Shown here one piece after another: positions 24,293 to 37,300 of a DNA stretch of 64,000 bases; positions within the stretch are counted from its first letter, which is position 1, and every line of letters starts with the position of its first letter. Below the pieces are notes generated by a model that was given only the letters and a program-made list of their open reading frames with translations, was not told where the DNA came from and did no database searches. Origin of the DNA: Clavelina lepadiformis (lineage: Eukaryota > Chordata > Ascidiacea > Aplousobranchia > Clavelinidae); NCBI RefSeq assembly GCF_947623445.1, contig NC_135241.1, positions 4,404,501-4,468,500 on the forward strand. Direction: 5' to 3'. Both the position numbers and the translations under genes were made by a program.

Positions 24293-26572
24293 TTATGCAT
24301 AAAGGATTTGCATTAATTGAGTTCGCAGAAAGGGGCTTTGATCCCAACGATGATTTTCTTTTGCCACCAAACTCCTCACTATACTTTTAAGAAACTTCGG
24401 AAAGTAAGCTTGTTGGCATATGTGACCCAGAATAACGACCATGGCCTGCATTTTACCAACAGGTTTGTCTTTTTTGCTTTCACTTTTAATTAGACCCATT
24501 TTCACCAAAAGTGGATTTACCACCAGCATCGGGGTGTTAGGATACTTTTCAAAGGCATCAGCAATGAGCACATCAATACATTCAAACACACAGGATCGAA
24601 GTTTTTCTGCTTGGGGATTTTTGCATGATATCATGTTTTCAATACAATCTTCCTTCAATAACTCTAAAATGTTTGTAAATAGTATTAAATATGATTTAAA
24701 ATCATCATGTTTATCAATGACTGTGTCATCTATGGTTTAAACAAATAATACCATAAAGGAAAGCATTTGCACTTACCTGATAATACAACACATGCATTTG
24801 CAGTAGATTCAGCATTAGTGACAAGCTCAGCAACTTCTTCTAACAAATTGACTCTTTTCGAAGAGGACATACTTATCAGTGAAGATGCTGTAACAGATGA
24901 CAGGAAATTCTTCGGAGTCAAAAGGGTCTCTGGCTTATCTGCATTTCCGTTCACTAGAGTTGATGATGGTTCTTCATTGTATATGCTTCCATTCACTATC
25001 TCATCTATGCGTGTATCCGACGACTGGCTTTCGGAGCTGCTGTCTTCATCAGACTCAGAATCTGATCCCTCATCATCACTGAGACTTCCAAGAACAGACG
25101 AACTGCAAAATTCTTTTGCAAGATCTTTGACTTCTTCCACTCCATCTTCACCAAACTGATTTCCATTCAGATCCAGTTTCTTAAGCATTTCTTTTCCAGA
25201 TAATGCATCGCAAATTTTCAGGCCTCCTTCTAGCTGTATTTCACCAAAAGATAAAATCAGTTCCTTCAAATCAGGATTGGAATTTTTCAGCGCTTCACCA
25301 ATGGCTTTTGCCCCTTCAGTTCTTACAAGGCAGTCACCAAAGTTGATAATTTCTAAACTGTTGATATTTTTTATTCCCTCCGCCATAGGAATGGCACCTT
25401 CTTCAGTAAAAGTATTATCATTGAGATTTAGGTGTTTAAGGGATGGACTGTGTTTCACTGTTTCTGCTAATGCTGCTATACCTTGGTGCCTGATACCATT
25501 TTGAGGCAGGTGGATCTCTTCTAATGTACCTATCGTTTTAAAAGCTTTTGCCAATGCCTTTGCCCCTGGGTCTTCTAACCTATTTCAGCAAATAATAAAG
25601 TGGGTTACCAGTACTAGTTGAATGCAAAACAGAAATACTCCGACTGAACAATAAAGCTTTCTTGTTAAGTTTCGATGTTTTAGGTTAAACCGTTTATATC
25701 AGTGCTGATGTAATTGTTACGATTTATTGCTACATTACGACCGTGATGTCACTTATGAATTAATAGTTGATCCTGAGGTAAATTTGTAATGCAAAAGTTT
25801 AACAGGTATGCTACTTTCTAATATTAATAGTATGGAAACAAGCAGAACAATATCATAAGCTACCTGTTTCGACCAGCTACAAAAACCTTCAGTGCTAGAG
25901 GTTTTCCTTGTACCACGCTCCTCTCATGGCATTCAATTAGTGTGTCAGCCAATATAATTCCACCACCTCCCAAGCCATTATTGTTGAAGCGAAGTTCTTG
26001 AATAGTGTATGCACATCTGCTTTTCAACAGCTCAATACATGCCTGTTTCGGAGATCAGTAAAACAGGTTAAGTACAGACAAAAACAACCGGATTTTACTT
26101 TATGGTATCAGTTATCATAGCATTATATCTTGCAAAAGATAACACACATTGTAAAAACGTGAGTTCGAATTACCTTTACACCATCAGGACCAAAAGCATT
26201 ATCACTAAGATCAATTTCTACCAAATGAGCATTGGCTTCAATTATTGCATCACCCAAACATCGCAGTGATTTAGGAATCTCTGATCGAAGCCTTCCAGTA
26301 AACATATCAGACCAAAGACATCTTTCTAGTTCAGGCCTTTTTTTCAATGCCTCTGCAATAAGTTGGGCAGCTTCTACACCAACTGTATTACCAACAAGTT
26401 CCAGTGCTTGTAGGTCCTTGCAAGCTTGAATCGCCTCAACAACCCCTCTGGCGTCCGCTTTTGTGTCCAACTTCAAGCCCTGGCCTTTGAAACTGATTAT
26501 ATTTTCCTTCTTTACCTTTGCAAGTTCCAGCAAAGCTGTGACTTGATCTACATTAGACTCGCCCTTTTCCAT
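24293..26572 (-). CDS. RANGAP1: Ran GTPase-activating protein 1
   Basis: Stimulates GTP hydrolysis by Ran on the cytoplasmic side of the nuclear pore. Four exons join in frame: 26174-26572, 25864-26042, 24777-25579 and 24293-24663, giving 583 residues (human 587). The N-terminal two thirds is the leucine-rich repeat GAP domain (blocks [48 protein letters not shown]). It is followed by an acidic linker ([14 protein letters not shown]) and the C-terminal SUMO-acceptor domain. The tail keeps GLIKSESK, a psi-K-x-E sumoylation site equivalent to human LKSE, and [16 protein letters not shown], so pore targeting by SUMO and RanBP2/Ubc9 is expected by homology. All splice phases match. Divergent from MUL1, whose start is 2.3 kb away. 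Confidence 0.96.
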
Positions 26573-28874
26573 TGTTTAAGCACTTTACTGGGCCCGCAGC
26601 AACCCTACTACAAAAATTTCTAAACACAGAAAACAATCAATCTGCGGGTTTATTCAGCCATTCAGTTTTCAAGATGGACAAATTCATTTTCCTCATTATA
26701 TTTCATTTCAATGATAAAATGGAAGGCAAGTATTTGTGGAGAACTGCTGTTTGTGACTGTTTCATTTATTTCGGTTAAAGTACGGTAGTTTGTCCCATTT
26801 TGGTAGCTTTCGCTCCAGTCAACTATGCAAAAAAATGCTTGTCCCCTACTTATGAGGATAGTGAATTTAAAGTTATAAATTATAATGTAAACTACGTACA
26901 CGTAAAATCACTTTTTGAAAGGAAAATGTCAAGCTCTACAATCATTGATCACATTCAGAGAATTATCTCGTTATCAAATCAGTTATTTTTGTCATAACTG
27001 TGGAAAGTAAAAAATGGTGTCAAGAGTTACAGCGCATTAAAACACATGTTAATACATATTTATTGGACAAGATGAAGCTAGTTTGCTAAGTTTCATGGCA
27101 AACTTTGTTTGCTATAGCTTTAAAGTGAGGGGCAAGTCCAAAAATAAGCTCGCCTTAAATCAAAGAGTAGTTGTCTATAAATATACTGCTGAAAGGATTT
27201 GTACTAATATGTAGTGGTTAAGCAGCTATTGTCATAAATAAGTGGCAAAAACGCAGATTCAACGCTTAATTATTACGAGGATGGCAGTTCTTATTATGTC
27301 ACAATAAATGAAACAATAGGGATGGCTCATGTAGTTAGATCAAGTATGAATAGAATGTTTTCTGTGTCAGACAAGTAAATAGTAATAGGTAAAACTATAG
27401 CAATGCGGAAAAAACAGGAATGCTTTACCAGTTAATGTAAATGTCATCTGTGACATTTCTATGCTAAAAATAAACATTACGTACATAAACATAAGTGTAG
27501 CACCCGCACGCACGAGATTCATCAAAGGAAACAGCAAACTTTTTTATTTTAACGCCGATTTATACCAAATAAATTTGTTACAGTACAATAAATAAACAAA
27601 GAATTGAGCCTTCAATGCACGCTAAAATTTGCATCTTTACATGTATGATCTCTCATGGAAAACTGCTGTACTTTCCAGTTGGGGTTAGCACGGCCACCAA
27701 GCCACAACATGTTTAAATTAGCCAGCTTGCATGCCCGTCTAAAATTCTCCCACAAGAAATTTATATATTTTGTATGTAACCTAGTCAAAGATTGGCGAAC
27801 ATTGATAATGCTTTTTAAGTATAGGCTACTAAACTAGTTTTGATCAACTCTGACCTGCCTATTTATTTCTGTTAAAAAAAATGTACCGGGATCTTCACTT
27901 TTTTCTGCACATGATGATTGATGTTTGATCGCACATCAATCAATCATTTTGTTTTTCCTCAAATGCGTGGTGAAGACGAAAAATTCAAGCCAGTTGTTAA
28001 CTTGTTATTAGCATGCGTTAATGAACGGGAAAAAGTGAGAAATCGAAAAGCCTTAAAACGTGCTCAAAAATAACTAGGCCTATTCAATAGGCTACTCGAT
28101 AAGCTTTTGATTTTCAATTAGTTGATTCCGCTAGAAAAAATAACCTATTCAATCGCGCCTCAACCTATTCAAAATTGTTAGTGTTGTAAACTAAATCAAT
28201 ACGCCACACTCAAGAAATGTTAAACCATGAAGATATCAACATTATCGGTTTGCGCGCTAATTTTTCACTAGCGGTCATGCTTGGAGTGCTGGACTAGGGA
28301 AGTAAGGAAGTAAAGACTAACGAGGCTGGGAGCAATGGTGATAAATTTCTGCTAGCCGCTACCAGCTACTTGTTATGAAGTACCGAGATCTTGAGCAATG
28401 GTGATAGATACCGTTACTTATTATTAACCAATCACTGAGGTTAAAGCCCTGTTTTTAAACACCATGTGCAAGCCACCCGAGTTTTCTTTGAAAGCAACGG
28501 GGATTTCCCAACATAGGTTGAGCTAGGAACAATTTTTGTTGGACTTGGCGAGGTCAGTCTGAGGACAGTAGCCTACTTCGTCACTTTAGCGAAATTTTTA
28601 CCCAAAGTGAAGAAACTTTCGAGCATATTAACTTGTTTAACGCCACAAACTTGAATTTTATCATTTTTATTACACACTCAAAGTACGTAAATGATAAAAG
28701 CTTAGGACGTCTGTTAACGCAATGGCAGCCTTGGCAGGAATGAAGGTCCATTAACAGAAATTTAAAATACTATACACAATATGATTTTTCCGCATAGACT
28801 AGATAAAAATGTAATACTTTCTTCTTTTCCCTTAAGATATGCTGGATAAATGTGTTTTTTGGTAGCCATCAACG
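26573..28874. other. Divergent intergenic region RanGAP1 / MUL1
   Basis: Presumably contains both promoters. No coding exon recognised. A reverse copy of dispersed repeat R1 lies at about 27590-27690. A polypyrimidine stretch ending in CCCTTAAG (28819-28836), 38 bases before the MUL1 start, looks like a 3' splice acceptor, either of a leader intron or for trans-splicing. Confidence 0.45.
27590..27690 (-). repeat. Dispersed repeat R1, copy 3
   Basis: On the minus strand it reads ACTGGAAAGTACAGCAGTTTT, a GTGCATTGAAGG block and TCAATTCTTTGTTTATTTAT, matching the copies near 19.7 kb and 49.3 kb in the same order. Confidence 0.5.
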
Positions 28875-29963
28875 ATGACATGGTTTGATTGGATAGTTGC
28901 TTTAGCTGATGAGCGAACTGTGTTAGAAAGTTCGGCTCTTGCTGTTGGCTCCTCCATATCTGCTCTGTTTTACTTTCTCTATCGTAGATCTGAAGCCAAA
29001 GCAAAGAAAGTTGATGATGCACTTGCCCTTGAAGTTGGTTCGGATTTGGCAAGCATAGTAAGAGATGCACCATTTTCCTGCCTGCAGTATGTTGCTATTA
29101 ACGGACGTGTTGCATCTACTAAAACTTTTTTAACCTGCCAAGCTAATAACGAAATCAAAGGTGTTGTTTGGAAGAAGGTTACAACAGAGCATAAAGATGT
29201 CTGGTCGAAATATGGAAGAACTTGGCAGAATGCAGACAGAGAAATATCTTCGTACGAAGACAGTATCCCATTTGAGCTGGTTGGTGATGATCAAACATCA
29301 TCAGTTAACGTCATAGAACCCTTTAAATCTTCGTGGTTTGGGGATTCAATGGACGTTGTTCATGAACGTTTCAATCCAGCCTCAGAATCAATGATGCAAA
29401 GCATTGTTGGTTTTGTTAGTGGCGATAGACTCAAAGGCTTCACAGACACTGAGAGCATGCTAAGGTTGGGCACCAAGCTTTGTGCAATTGGAGAGCTGGC
29501 TTATGAAGACAGAGCGCTTAAGATTAGACCCCCGGCCGAAGGCGACTACATAATCAGCAAGTTTACACAGAAAGAAATTGTGTCAAAGATGAGAGGAAAG
29601 GCAACTTTTTGGAAGGTGCTTGCGCTTTTGTTGGGTGCCGCATCCCTTACTGGATTATATTTTATGATACGTCGATTAAAAGCTCGCTATGAAGAAATGA
29701 AGAAAGAACAGAAGATACGCGATGAACTAAATGAGATTCGACAACAGCGCACAGCAGTTAGTGGTCGTCTGAACAGAGATTCTACTCAAAACAATGATCA
29801 AGAGCTGTGCTTGATATGTTTAACCAACCCCAGAGAATGTGTATTGCTTGACTGTGGTCATATATGTTTGTGTGTTGATTGCTTGGAAGCGTTGCCATCT
29901 CCTAAGGAGTGTCCAGTTTGTAGATCGAGAGTTGCAAGAACTGTCCCCCTTTTTCATGCATAG
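28875..29963 (+). CDS. MUL1: Mitochondrial E3 ubiquitin/SUMO ligase MUL1 (MAPL)
   Basis: A single open exon of 362 residues (human 352). An N-terminal membrane segment lies at about residues 18-36. It is followed by the intermembrane-space GIDE/BAM domain (about 75-240), a second membrane segment (about 245-266), a basic/charged coiled stretch and a C-terminal RING at about 312-350 with CLICL, CGHICLCVDC and CPVC zinc ligands. This order is the MUL1 architecture: an outer mitochondrial membrane protein with the RING in the cytosol, acting on mitofusin, DRP1 and related substrates in vertebrates. An AATAAA signal lies at 30244-30249, about 280 bases after the stop. The gene has no coding intron although most neighbours are spliced. 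It is convergent with the GT32-like gene. Confidence 0.95.
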   Translation: MTWFDWIVALADERTVLESSALAVGSSISALFYFLYRRSEAKAKKVDDALALEVGSDLASIVRDAPFSCLQYVAINGRVASTKTFLTCQANNEIKGVVWKKVTTEHKDVWSKYGRTWQNADREISSYEDSIPFELVGDDQTSSVNVIEPFKSSWFGDSMDVVHERFNPASESMMQSIVGFVSGDRLKGFTDTESMLRLGTKLCAIGELAYEDRALKIRPPAEGDYIISKFTQKEIVSKMRGKATFWKVLALLLGAASLTGLYFMIRRLKARYEEMKKEQKIRDELNEIRQQRTAVSGRLNRDSTQNNDQELCLICLTNPRECVLLDCGHICLCVDCLEALPSPKECPVCRSRVARTVPLFHA

Positions 29964-30884
29964 GCTTAAGACTTCCATGCACTAGAGCCAAAATATGTTG
30001 TTTTGTTTGTGTATTTATGCTTTGCTTTGCATTAGCCTTTTCCAGTATATCATATTTGATCAAATTAGGTACTGTGTAGGTTGTGTTTGTGGATAGCAGA
30101 CATACTCTTTTTGACCTTGATGCATCATTTATAGCATTTTGTCATTTCGGTTAGTGGCTGTTACTATAAAGTTTTGTCATCATGCTTTATGATTTGCCAT
30201 GTGCTTATTATCTCTGTATTATAGCTATGCCGATATTCCTGTTAATAAATTTTCATAATAACACACCATAGATATATTTATTGATTTCACTAAAAAAATT
30301 AGTTTCAAACCATTTTTTTTCAAACATCAGTTCATACCAATAGTTATGAACTAGTGCAATACCATATAATTGGATGTGATATCACCAGACTGCTTTGTGT
30401 CTTCTTAAAAATATATTTGGATTATCCTGTCCACACTTTTCAAATATTGTCTGCCCACTGCTTTGACATTGATATGTAAGGATACAAAGTTTTGTGACAT
30501 CATTATGAATTTCTAAAGGTGTTTGTAAAGACTTGAGTTGGAATCATTTTGAAATGTGTAGATTCACAATTCTTTTTTAACTTAAAAGTTTAAACGATAT
30601 CCATATTAAAAACATATTGTACCCCACGTACTCCAAAACAAATAAACTGATTGTCTGATCCAGAACTTCTTAAACTGTGGGTCGTATTGTAATGCATATA
30701 ACTTCGGGGTCCAAAAAAGTTTTAAAATGTGGAGTTAATGCTAAAACAAGCACACTTAATATTAATTGTGTTTATAAATAAATATACACTTAATATTAAA
30801 TGTGTTAAAAATAATAGTGTAGTCAAAGTTCGATCTTGCGGATACCATCTCCTGCGTTTTGCAATGATTCCACTGTTGGCAGAC
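29964..30884. other. Convergent 3' regions of MUL1 and GT32-like gene
   Basis: UTR and spacer with no exon seen. A hAT-like terminus CAGAACTTCTTAAACTGTGG starts at 30661 without a recognisable partner end. Confidence 0.45.
30661..30740. repeat. hAT-like end fragment
   Basis: The start CAGAACTTCTTAAACTGTGG has the hAT terminal pattern (CAG..NTTCTTAAACTG). The other end is not seen; the right limit is approximate. Confidence 0.35.
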
Positions 30885-33607
30885 TTATACAGTATGTTGT
30901 GTACGCAGTGGAGCCAGCAGTGAAACCTTTGATGTATCTACCCTCTCGCGAGTCTTTTCACCAGGAGAAAAGATCAAATCCGCGGAACCGAACAAACCTC
31001 GACGCGCTGCCTCGCCAAATACGTTGTCCATTTTGCGCAAAATGTGAGCATTCCAATTTCCGAAATTTCGATCAATAATTGGATTTTGAAGCGATTTTTG
31101 CGGATGAATATGCAAAAAATAGTTTTTGCTGAGATCCCAGTGGGCTAACGTGGTAGCTGACACGCCACCGTCGACTTTTTGGTATGGATTCGGTCTTTGC
31201 ATTGACGTTTCTTCGACATGCACCCCTAGCTGAAAGTAATAACATGAGTTATGGGCAAAATATCTCCATCCCAAATGCTCTTCAACACAGAGCAAGGAAA
31301 ATTTATTCGGCCAAGTAAAACTCTTAGCGACAGCGAAATTTGTTAGCTATTTGCCGAAAATGTACATGTGGAGCCTACGTTGTAGGCTAGGGAAGAGCTT
31401 TGGATCAGGAATAGATAAGATGTTACATAATCCATCGTACTATACCGAAATGTGGCGCTCTGTCAGCATTTTAATGCTTGAGTATTTTAATTCCAAACAA
31501 ATTTTACAATGCACCACGATATACTGCATTGTTCTTTAACATTTTAGATCCTGATTGAGTGATTTGTAAGAAGAAAATAGGCCAGTAGTTTAATTGACAA
31601 TTTACGATTAATTGGCAGCTAACGACTAAAACCAACCGGCTAATGGTTAAGGAGAATCGGCAAATTTCCCAGTCCTGATGTAGGCCTATTCTATAACCAG
31701 AGGTGTCGTCGGTAATGGTACTTGGCAAAAAATGTACCGACGGTTCCGATATTCGGTACTATTTTAAAAAGTAGTTCGGTACTTTGTTGGTACTCGGTAC
31801 CGGTACTTTATGTGTAAAAGATGCTGCTGTGAATATAATGTTTATCGCTATTATACCCCGGTAAAGGTTACTCCAGATCAAAACATATGTGACGTTAATC
31901 GCTTGCAATTTTACTTGACATTTATGGATTAAAAAAGATCAACAATTGCTAAAATTAGTATTAAGGATTAATTAACATGTATTTTTGAAAACATATTTGT
32001 TAAAATTTCGAAATTATCACGTAAAAAGTACCGAGTGCCGGGACTGACTGAAATTTCTTGAAAAAAGTATTTCGGTACAGAGATTCGATACTTTTTTTCA
32101 AAAGTACCGACGGTACCTATATCGGTACTGAAAATGGACCACGGTACTGCCCACCTATGTCTATAGCCTACCTGAAATTGCTTCCTGTAATACTCTCCTA
32201 AATAACGAGTGGTAAAAGCCCAAGGCCATCTTCGATCGAAATGTTTTGGATATTCGTGGTAAAACTGTGTGAGAAAAGTGGAGTTTGGTTCGGCAAGTAC
32301 CACACCCATGCTGATAACATTTCCAACAGACCTGAATTATCAGAGTTTTGATTTGTGTAAAAGTTAGAAATGAGATGAACGGCATAGGCTACATGCAGTA
32401 AGTTGGCGTTGGTTAGTATGGCGGAAGTCATGATGATATTGTGTGTAGTTTTGACTAAGCTGTTACAGTAATCAAATTGGAAATACAACAAGCGAATCTG
32501 TGGCAAACGCTACCTTGACAGCAACACGGAGTTAACGGTATAAACTTGCGTCTATAATTACCGGCCAAATGTAGCAGAATAATTTCGTAGAGAATTGAGA
32601 TTTCTTAACGTAATGACGTCATTGTCTATGTAAATCCCTCCTGATTTTAACAGAATTTGCATACGCGCTGCATCAGTTTGTGGAATCACCCGAGAAATCT
32701 ATTGATAAGTAAACATACAATTTATACATATATATCTGTCACATTAAATAAGATGCATTGTAGGCCATATCCAGTACAACAAGTATTCAGACCTTAAGGA
32801 TTATTTTAGTCGTATACTCCTAACGGTATGTTGTAGTTAGTTCAAGGCTTTAAAAAGTATAATGTATTATCGGTATTGGTATCTTGCAGATGTCTTTTTA
32901 TAGAAGAAACCTGGGACAGTCTTCAGAGAGTAATCACGCAGGCCCACTGGGATAGACAACAACCATACCTTTACTCCCAAAACTTCTTTGGGCGCTTCTA
33001 TTTTTCTTAGTTCCAAACACGGTAGTTCAGCCACGATTCTTTCCCACAGTGTTCCTAAAAACGCAATAACATAAAAGCAAGTAAGTTCGGCTAAGTTCCT
33101 TACTTGCATAGTTTTACTAAACGCAATAATTAAGGCAAAACTAAGCTTACCTTTTGGCTTTGTTTTGCTGTAATGAAAGAGGATTTTTTCGGGTTGCTGA
33201 TGACTCGCTACGGACCGCATTGCCATGTAATTGTAAAACCTAAAGCTTGGCGAACCGAACCAGATAAAATGCACAACATTCGGCACTTTATAAGTACGAG
33301 CGTTTTTTTCCTTCACGCCGCAGTTAATCCGCAGGTAAGGTAACTTTTTGCACACTCTGTAGCTTATTGCCCCCGCTGGCTTATAACAAGTTTCATCTTC
33401 CCGATCACCATAATAATCATTCTTTGATACATTGCGAAACATTGATTGTCTGCCTGTCGATTGATTTCCTGACAGTCCACTTGAAGTTGAGTTACTTACG
33501 CCAACTTCTCTATTAAACGAAACTGATCGCATGACCAACATAAGGTACAGTACAAGGCTAAATTGTATCAACACAAGCACTACCACAGCGTTGTGTGACT
33601 TGACCAT
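30885..33607 (-). CDS. GT32-like type II membrane glycosyltransferase (DXD family)
   Basis: Five exons join in frame: 33151-33607, 32969-33054, 32562-32698, 32172-32331 and 30885-31229, giving 394 residues. There is a short cytosolic tail, a membrane anchor at about residues 9-27 and a Ser/Thr/Asn-rich stem with several N-x-S/T sites. The catalytic part starts at VPNVVHFIWFG. The third exon has QTDAARMQILLKSGGIYIDN with the acidic D-N-D motif that binds the nucleotide sugar and metal, typical of the glycosyltransferase sugar-binding DXD family (GT32). Donor and acceptor substrates cannot be told from sequence; Golgi location is expected from topology. Intron 4 contains a complete hAT MITE (31698-32159). 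It lies downstream of FBP on the same strand. Confidence 0.85.
31698..32159. mobile_element. hAT MITE (GTACTTGG family), copy 1, in GT32-like intron 4
   Basis: 462 bp, starting CAGAGGTGTCG and ending CCCACCTATG. It is flanked by near-perfect 8-bp duplications tctataac (31690-31697) and tctatagc (32160-32167). The interior has many GGTACTTTG/CGGTAC motifs and matches the element at 46428-46812 along its length. No coding capacity. Confidence 0.9.
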
Positions 33608-34359
33608 TTTCTTTTTGCAAATGCATAAATGTGTTTTTACTTATACCTGGCGGTGAAACAAGTATTTCCGTTGTATGATGACACATCGGTACAACTGCTC
33701 GTAGTTCACATTATTCAATTTTCAACATTGTATCGGACTCTGTTGGTTCCTGTTCTTTTGGTATGATACATTTGTGTTCGATAGCTTTGTGATTGAGCAA
33801 ATCATTCTGGACTGTCAGCAGAAAACTCATGTATTGCCAAAATATATAATGACGTGATCGTAAAGTATATGCGAAAGCTTCTAAGGTAGACTGCACATAA
33901 TGAATAGCCAATCACCACAGCAAATGGCAATATAACCATAATGTACATTAGTACATGAAACTTCATCATAGAATGAACAATCGGACACAAAAGGCCCCTA
34001 CGGTATTTGCTCTACGAATAACAATCATAAAACGAGTATCTTCATTTTACCAGCTAAATGAGTCCTGGACAAATAATTATAGTTATCTTGGGTGTTATCT
34101 TCGCCTTTATAATCTCTGAGTAGTCGTTATCAAAACGTGCGTCACGAAATAGTGTGAACTAAAGTAACAGACAAACCAAAATAAGAATTAACATTGCCAT
34201 AATGTTGCATATAGGCATCGAGTTATTGCATAACATAAATCTGAGAGGAACTTCTTGGCACATTTTTGCACTATGAAATGTGAAATACGTTGTTGCAGCG
34301 CAATAGCCAATTAGCAGCGTGTTCGCACCGTTTATTTGCATTAATAAGATGTCTGTCTT
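33608..34359. other. Spacer between FBP and GT32-like gene
   Basis: Contains the GT32-like promoter region and the FBP 3' end; an AATAAA on the minus strand (plus 34331-34336) lies 24 bases past the FBP stop. No other feature recognised. Confidence 0.5.
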
Positions 34360-37300
34360 TTATTCTTTGCCTTGAATCTGATTCTGGTGTTTCCGAACGA
34401 TATTCAAGTATTCGTCTACGTCATCTGGTGACCCCAAAACAACAGGTACCCTCTGATGGATTTTGCTTGGGACAACATCAAGAATGTCTGAGGTCCCTGT
34501 CGTGGCCTTGCCCCCTGCTTGGTTTAGAATAAAAGCCATCGGGGCAGCCTCGTATAGCAGACGAATCTAAAACGTTCATAGATTATTTCCACAACGGAAA
34601 GGATTTTCGTAATGCGGCGTCCCAGAAACGTCACCATGGCTTACCATGAGTAATATTGTTGATAGAAATAATGACAAATTGGTGAAAGTAAGCCAGTGGA
34701 AAGTAACAACTATTCATACAGTACCACGAAACACAAGCAATATTAATACGTAAACGAACCACATTTAACAGGGGAATACGTGGCAAGAAAGACTTTAAAA
34801 CTACATTTGTTTGACTTAAAGCGTTTGCTGAAAAGTGGTACCAAAAAAGTGAATAAACAAGTAGGCAAGCAAGAACAACATGTCGTTACAAGCGCAACAA
34901 CAAGCGACTCTTACGTGCGAAGCAATACTTTGGTCCTGTTTGCGTCGTAATAACAACATACCAACTAACGAATGGCTAAACAGTGGTTTCGCAATCGCGC
35001 GACTGTACTATTAGTGCGCTAACCACAACACGTACCTTTCCGTTAGGACTTTTACTGTGTGCAGGATAGGCAAAGATACCGCCATAGACCAATGTTCGAT
35101 GCACGTCAGCAACCATGGAGCCGATATACCTTGCGTTATACGGGGAGCTGCCATCCTGTTCAAACATTGATGCCATTTATAGAGAGATCAAAGGAAAACT
35201 CATACATTCCTGTATAACAAAGGCTAACACAGGGTTTCTCAGGGCCCAGTGGCACCCTGGGAGCGTTCTATGGAGCTCACGAGCAGATGCCTTACTAGTG
35301 AGCTACAGTGTAGTAGTAGGGAAAACGGGGCAAAGCGGGCCACAAGTTTCTTCCGTTTTTGTGCTCGCTGTGCAAAATTAGCGACGCGAAGGCTACTGCA
35401 CACACAGTAATGAAGTAAAATGTGTTTTGCAATCAACAATCTACATTTTTATTGTTGAGCAGGGGGCCACGGATCTTGAGGGTAACTGTAAGGAGGCCTG
35501 AACCATGAAAGGTTGAGAACCACTGGGCTAACATGTACGAAACGACACGTCCTCGAAAATATGGACATAACAGAGCTGATTCATAAATATTATGATCGTG
35601 AGATTTGGGACACGTTTTTGAAAGAAGCGGTCTATCATGCTTGGAACAAGCCTGACTATTAAATAAGCCTATTTACGTGGAAGCCAAGTATTTTTGGACA
35701 GATGCTGACACTAAACTGTCATAATTGTGATGATAAAGCATGCAGTTTGAATTCAGTATGTGTTATGTGGCACCACCCTTACCTGAGGAAACTTTTTCCT
35801 CTCTATATATTCCTTCATTGCCGGATCCCAAAACTTGGCATAACCTTCGTTGATGCTGAAGATTTTCCCCTTCTTCTTAATCCTCATGTTTCGTTCGGTT
35901 AAAATGAATTCTCCAACATTCTGTGTCAAATCCGATTGAAAAATAGTGTTTGAAACAAGAATTACAAAATTCATTATTATGTTAAGAGTTCACATTGAAG
36001 CTTTCACACACAAGGTCAATGTAATTAATATTGGCAAAACAAAGAGTTTTAAGAAACATTTCACGCATCAAACTGCATTGATGCTCCATATAAAACAGTT
36101 ATATGATTGCATTGATTGCTTACGCAAATATAAACTAACACAAAATTTGAATTTGGGTGCCTAACAACATCAGGCTATCCTCACATTAAACTTGTGACAT
36201 AAATTGTGAAAAATAAAAGTGAAGCAACCCACCGGATCAAGCATAAACATGTCAACACTGGAAGAAGTTGCCAGAACAATTACAGTTGCACTGCCATACA
36301 AGGCGTATCCTGCAGCAACCATATTTCGACCATTCTGCAAAGCATCGTTCTCACTTGGAGCTCCGTCATGTTGCTATGCAAAATGAAAAATTTTCTTGTA
36401 ATTTTCTCAGATTTACCAGGGCTGGTAATAATTCAACGGTCACGGCCATATAGTCACTACTTGTGAAGTCATATTCTAACTTACAGACAAAAGCACTATT
36501 TATTCTTAACAAGCGAGATGAAAAAATGAAAACTGCTCTATTATGTCATTATATTGTTATTACACTAAGCACAAAGCTTATCAACAAAGAAGAAAAAAGT
36601 CGATTTACAGAGCAGCACATTCCCATGCGTCAGTCAGCCGATAGATTTCCAAAAATTTTGTACAAAATTCATTCCTACATCAACAGTTTTGGCTAATGGC
36701 TAACAAAATTTTCGGTTGCTACGAGCTAAAGCTGCTAAGTTGCTATAAGCATGAACAATTATCCAAGTCTTAAAATCTACCCTCTTCTGAACAACAAATA
36801 CCCATTTCACCTTTTTGTATATGCCGAAGATGGTTCCAATTGAAACAAGACAATCAATATTAGAAGAGCCATCTAGTGGATCAAACGTGACAATATACTT
36901 TCCCTGATAAAGCATAAACACTGAGGATTACCCTAAATACCTCGGCAAGGCCTCAAGATAGTCAATTTTTCAAATCATTTAAAAGCAGAAGAGAAAGGTC
37001 TAATACCTGTTTATCCAAGTCAACTTCAATACTTCGTTCATTTTCTTCAGAAACCATTAAACAGGTGGTGAAAGAATGCTTTACCATGTTGATGAACAGC
37101 TCATTGGATAAGACATCCAACTTTTTCTGTTCATCCCCAGTAGTATTTGTGGTACCAGCAATACCATATCTACACAAAGGTAATAAAATATATTTTCAAT
37201 AGTCAAAATATTTTTAATAAGCATTACCAAAAATGTATATTAACAAAAATTCCCCTCAGGGATTATAATAAATTCAAATAAAACTGTCTAAAAACACCAT

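Noticed and set aside
24441-25504. Plus-strand open frames opposite RanGAP1
   Set aside because: They are antisense shadows of the RanGAP1 exons.
28762-29073. Minus-strand open frame opposite MUL1
   Set aside because: Antisense shadow of the MUL1 coding exon.
34976-35035. tRNA-like TGTGGTTAGCGCAC on the minus strand in an FBP intron
   Set aside because: Only an A-box-like half is present; no B box at a usable distance.
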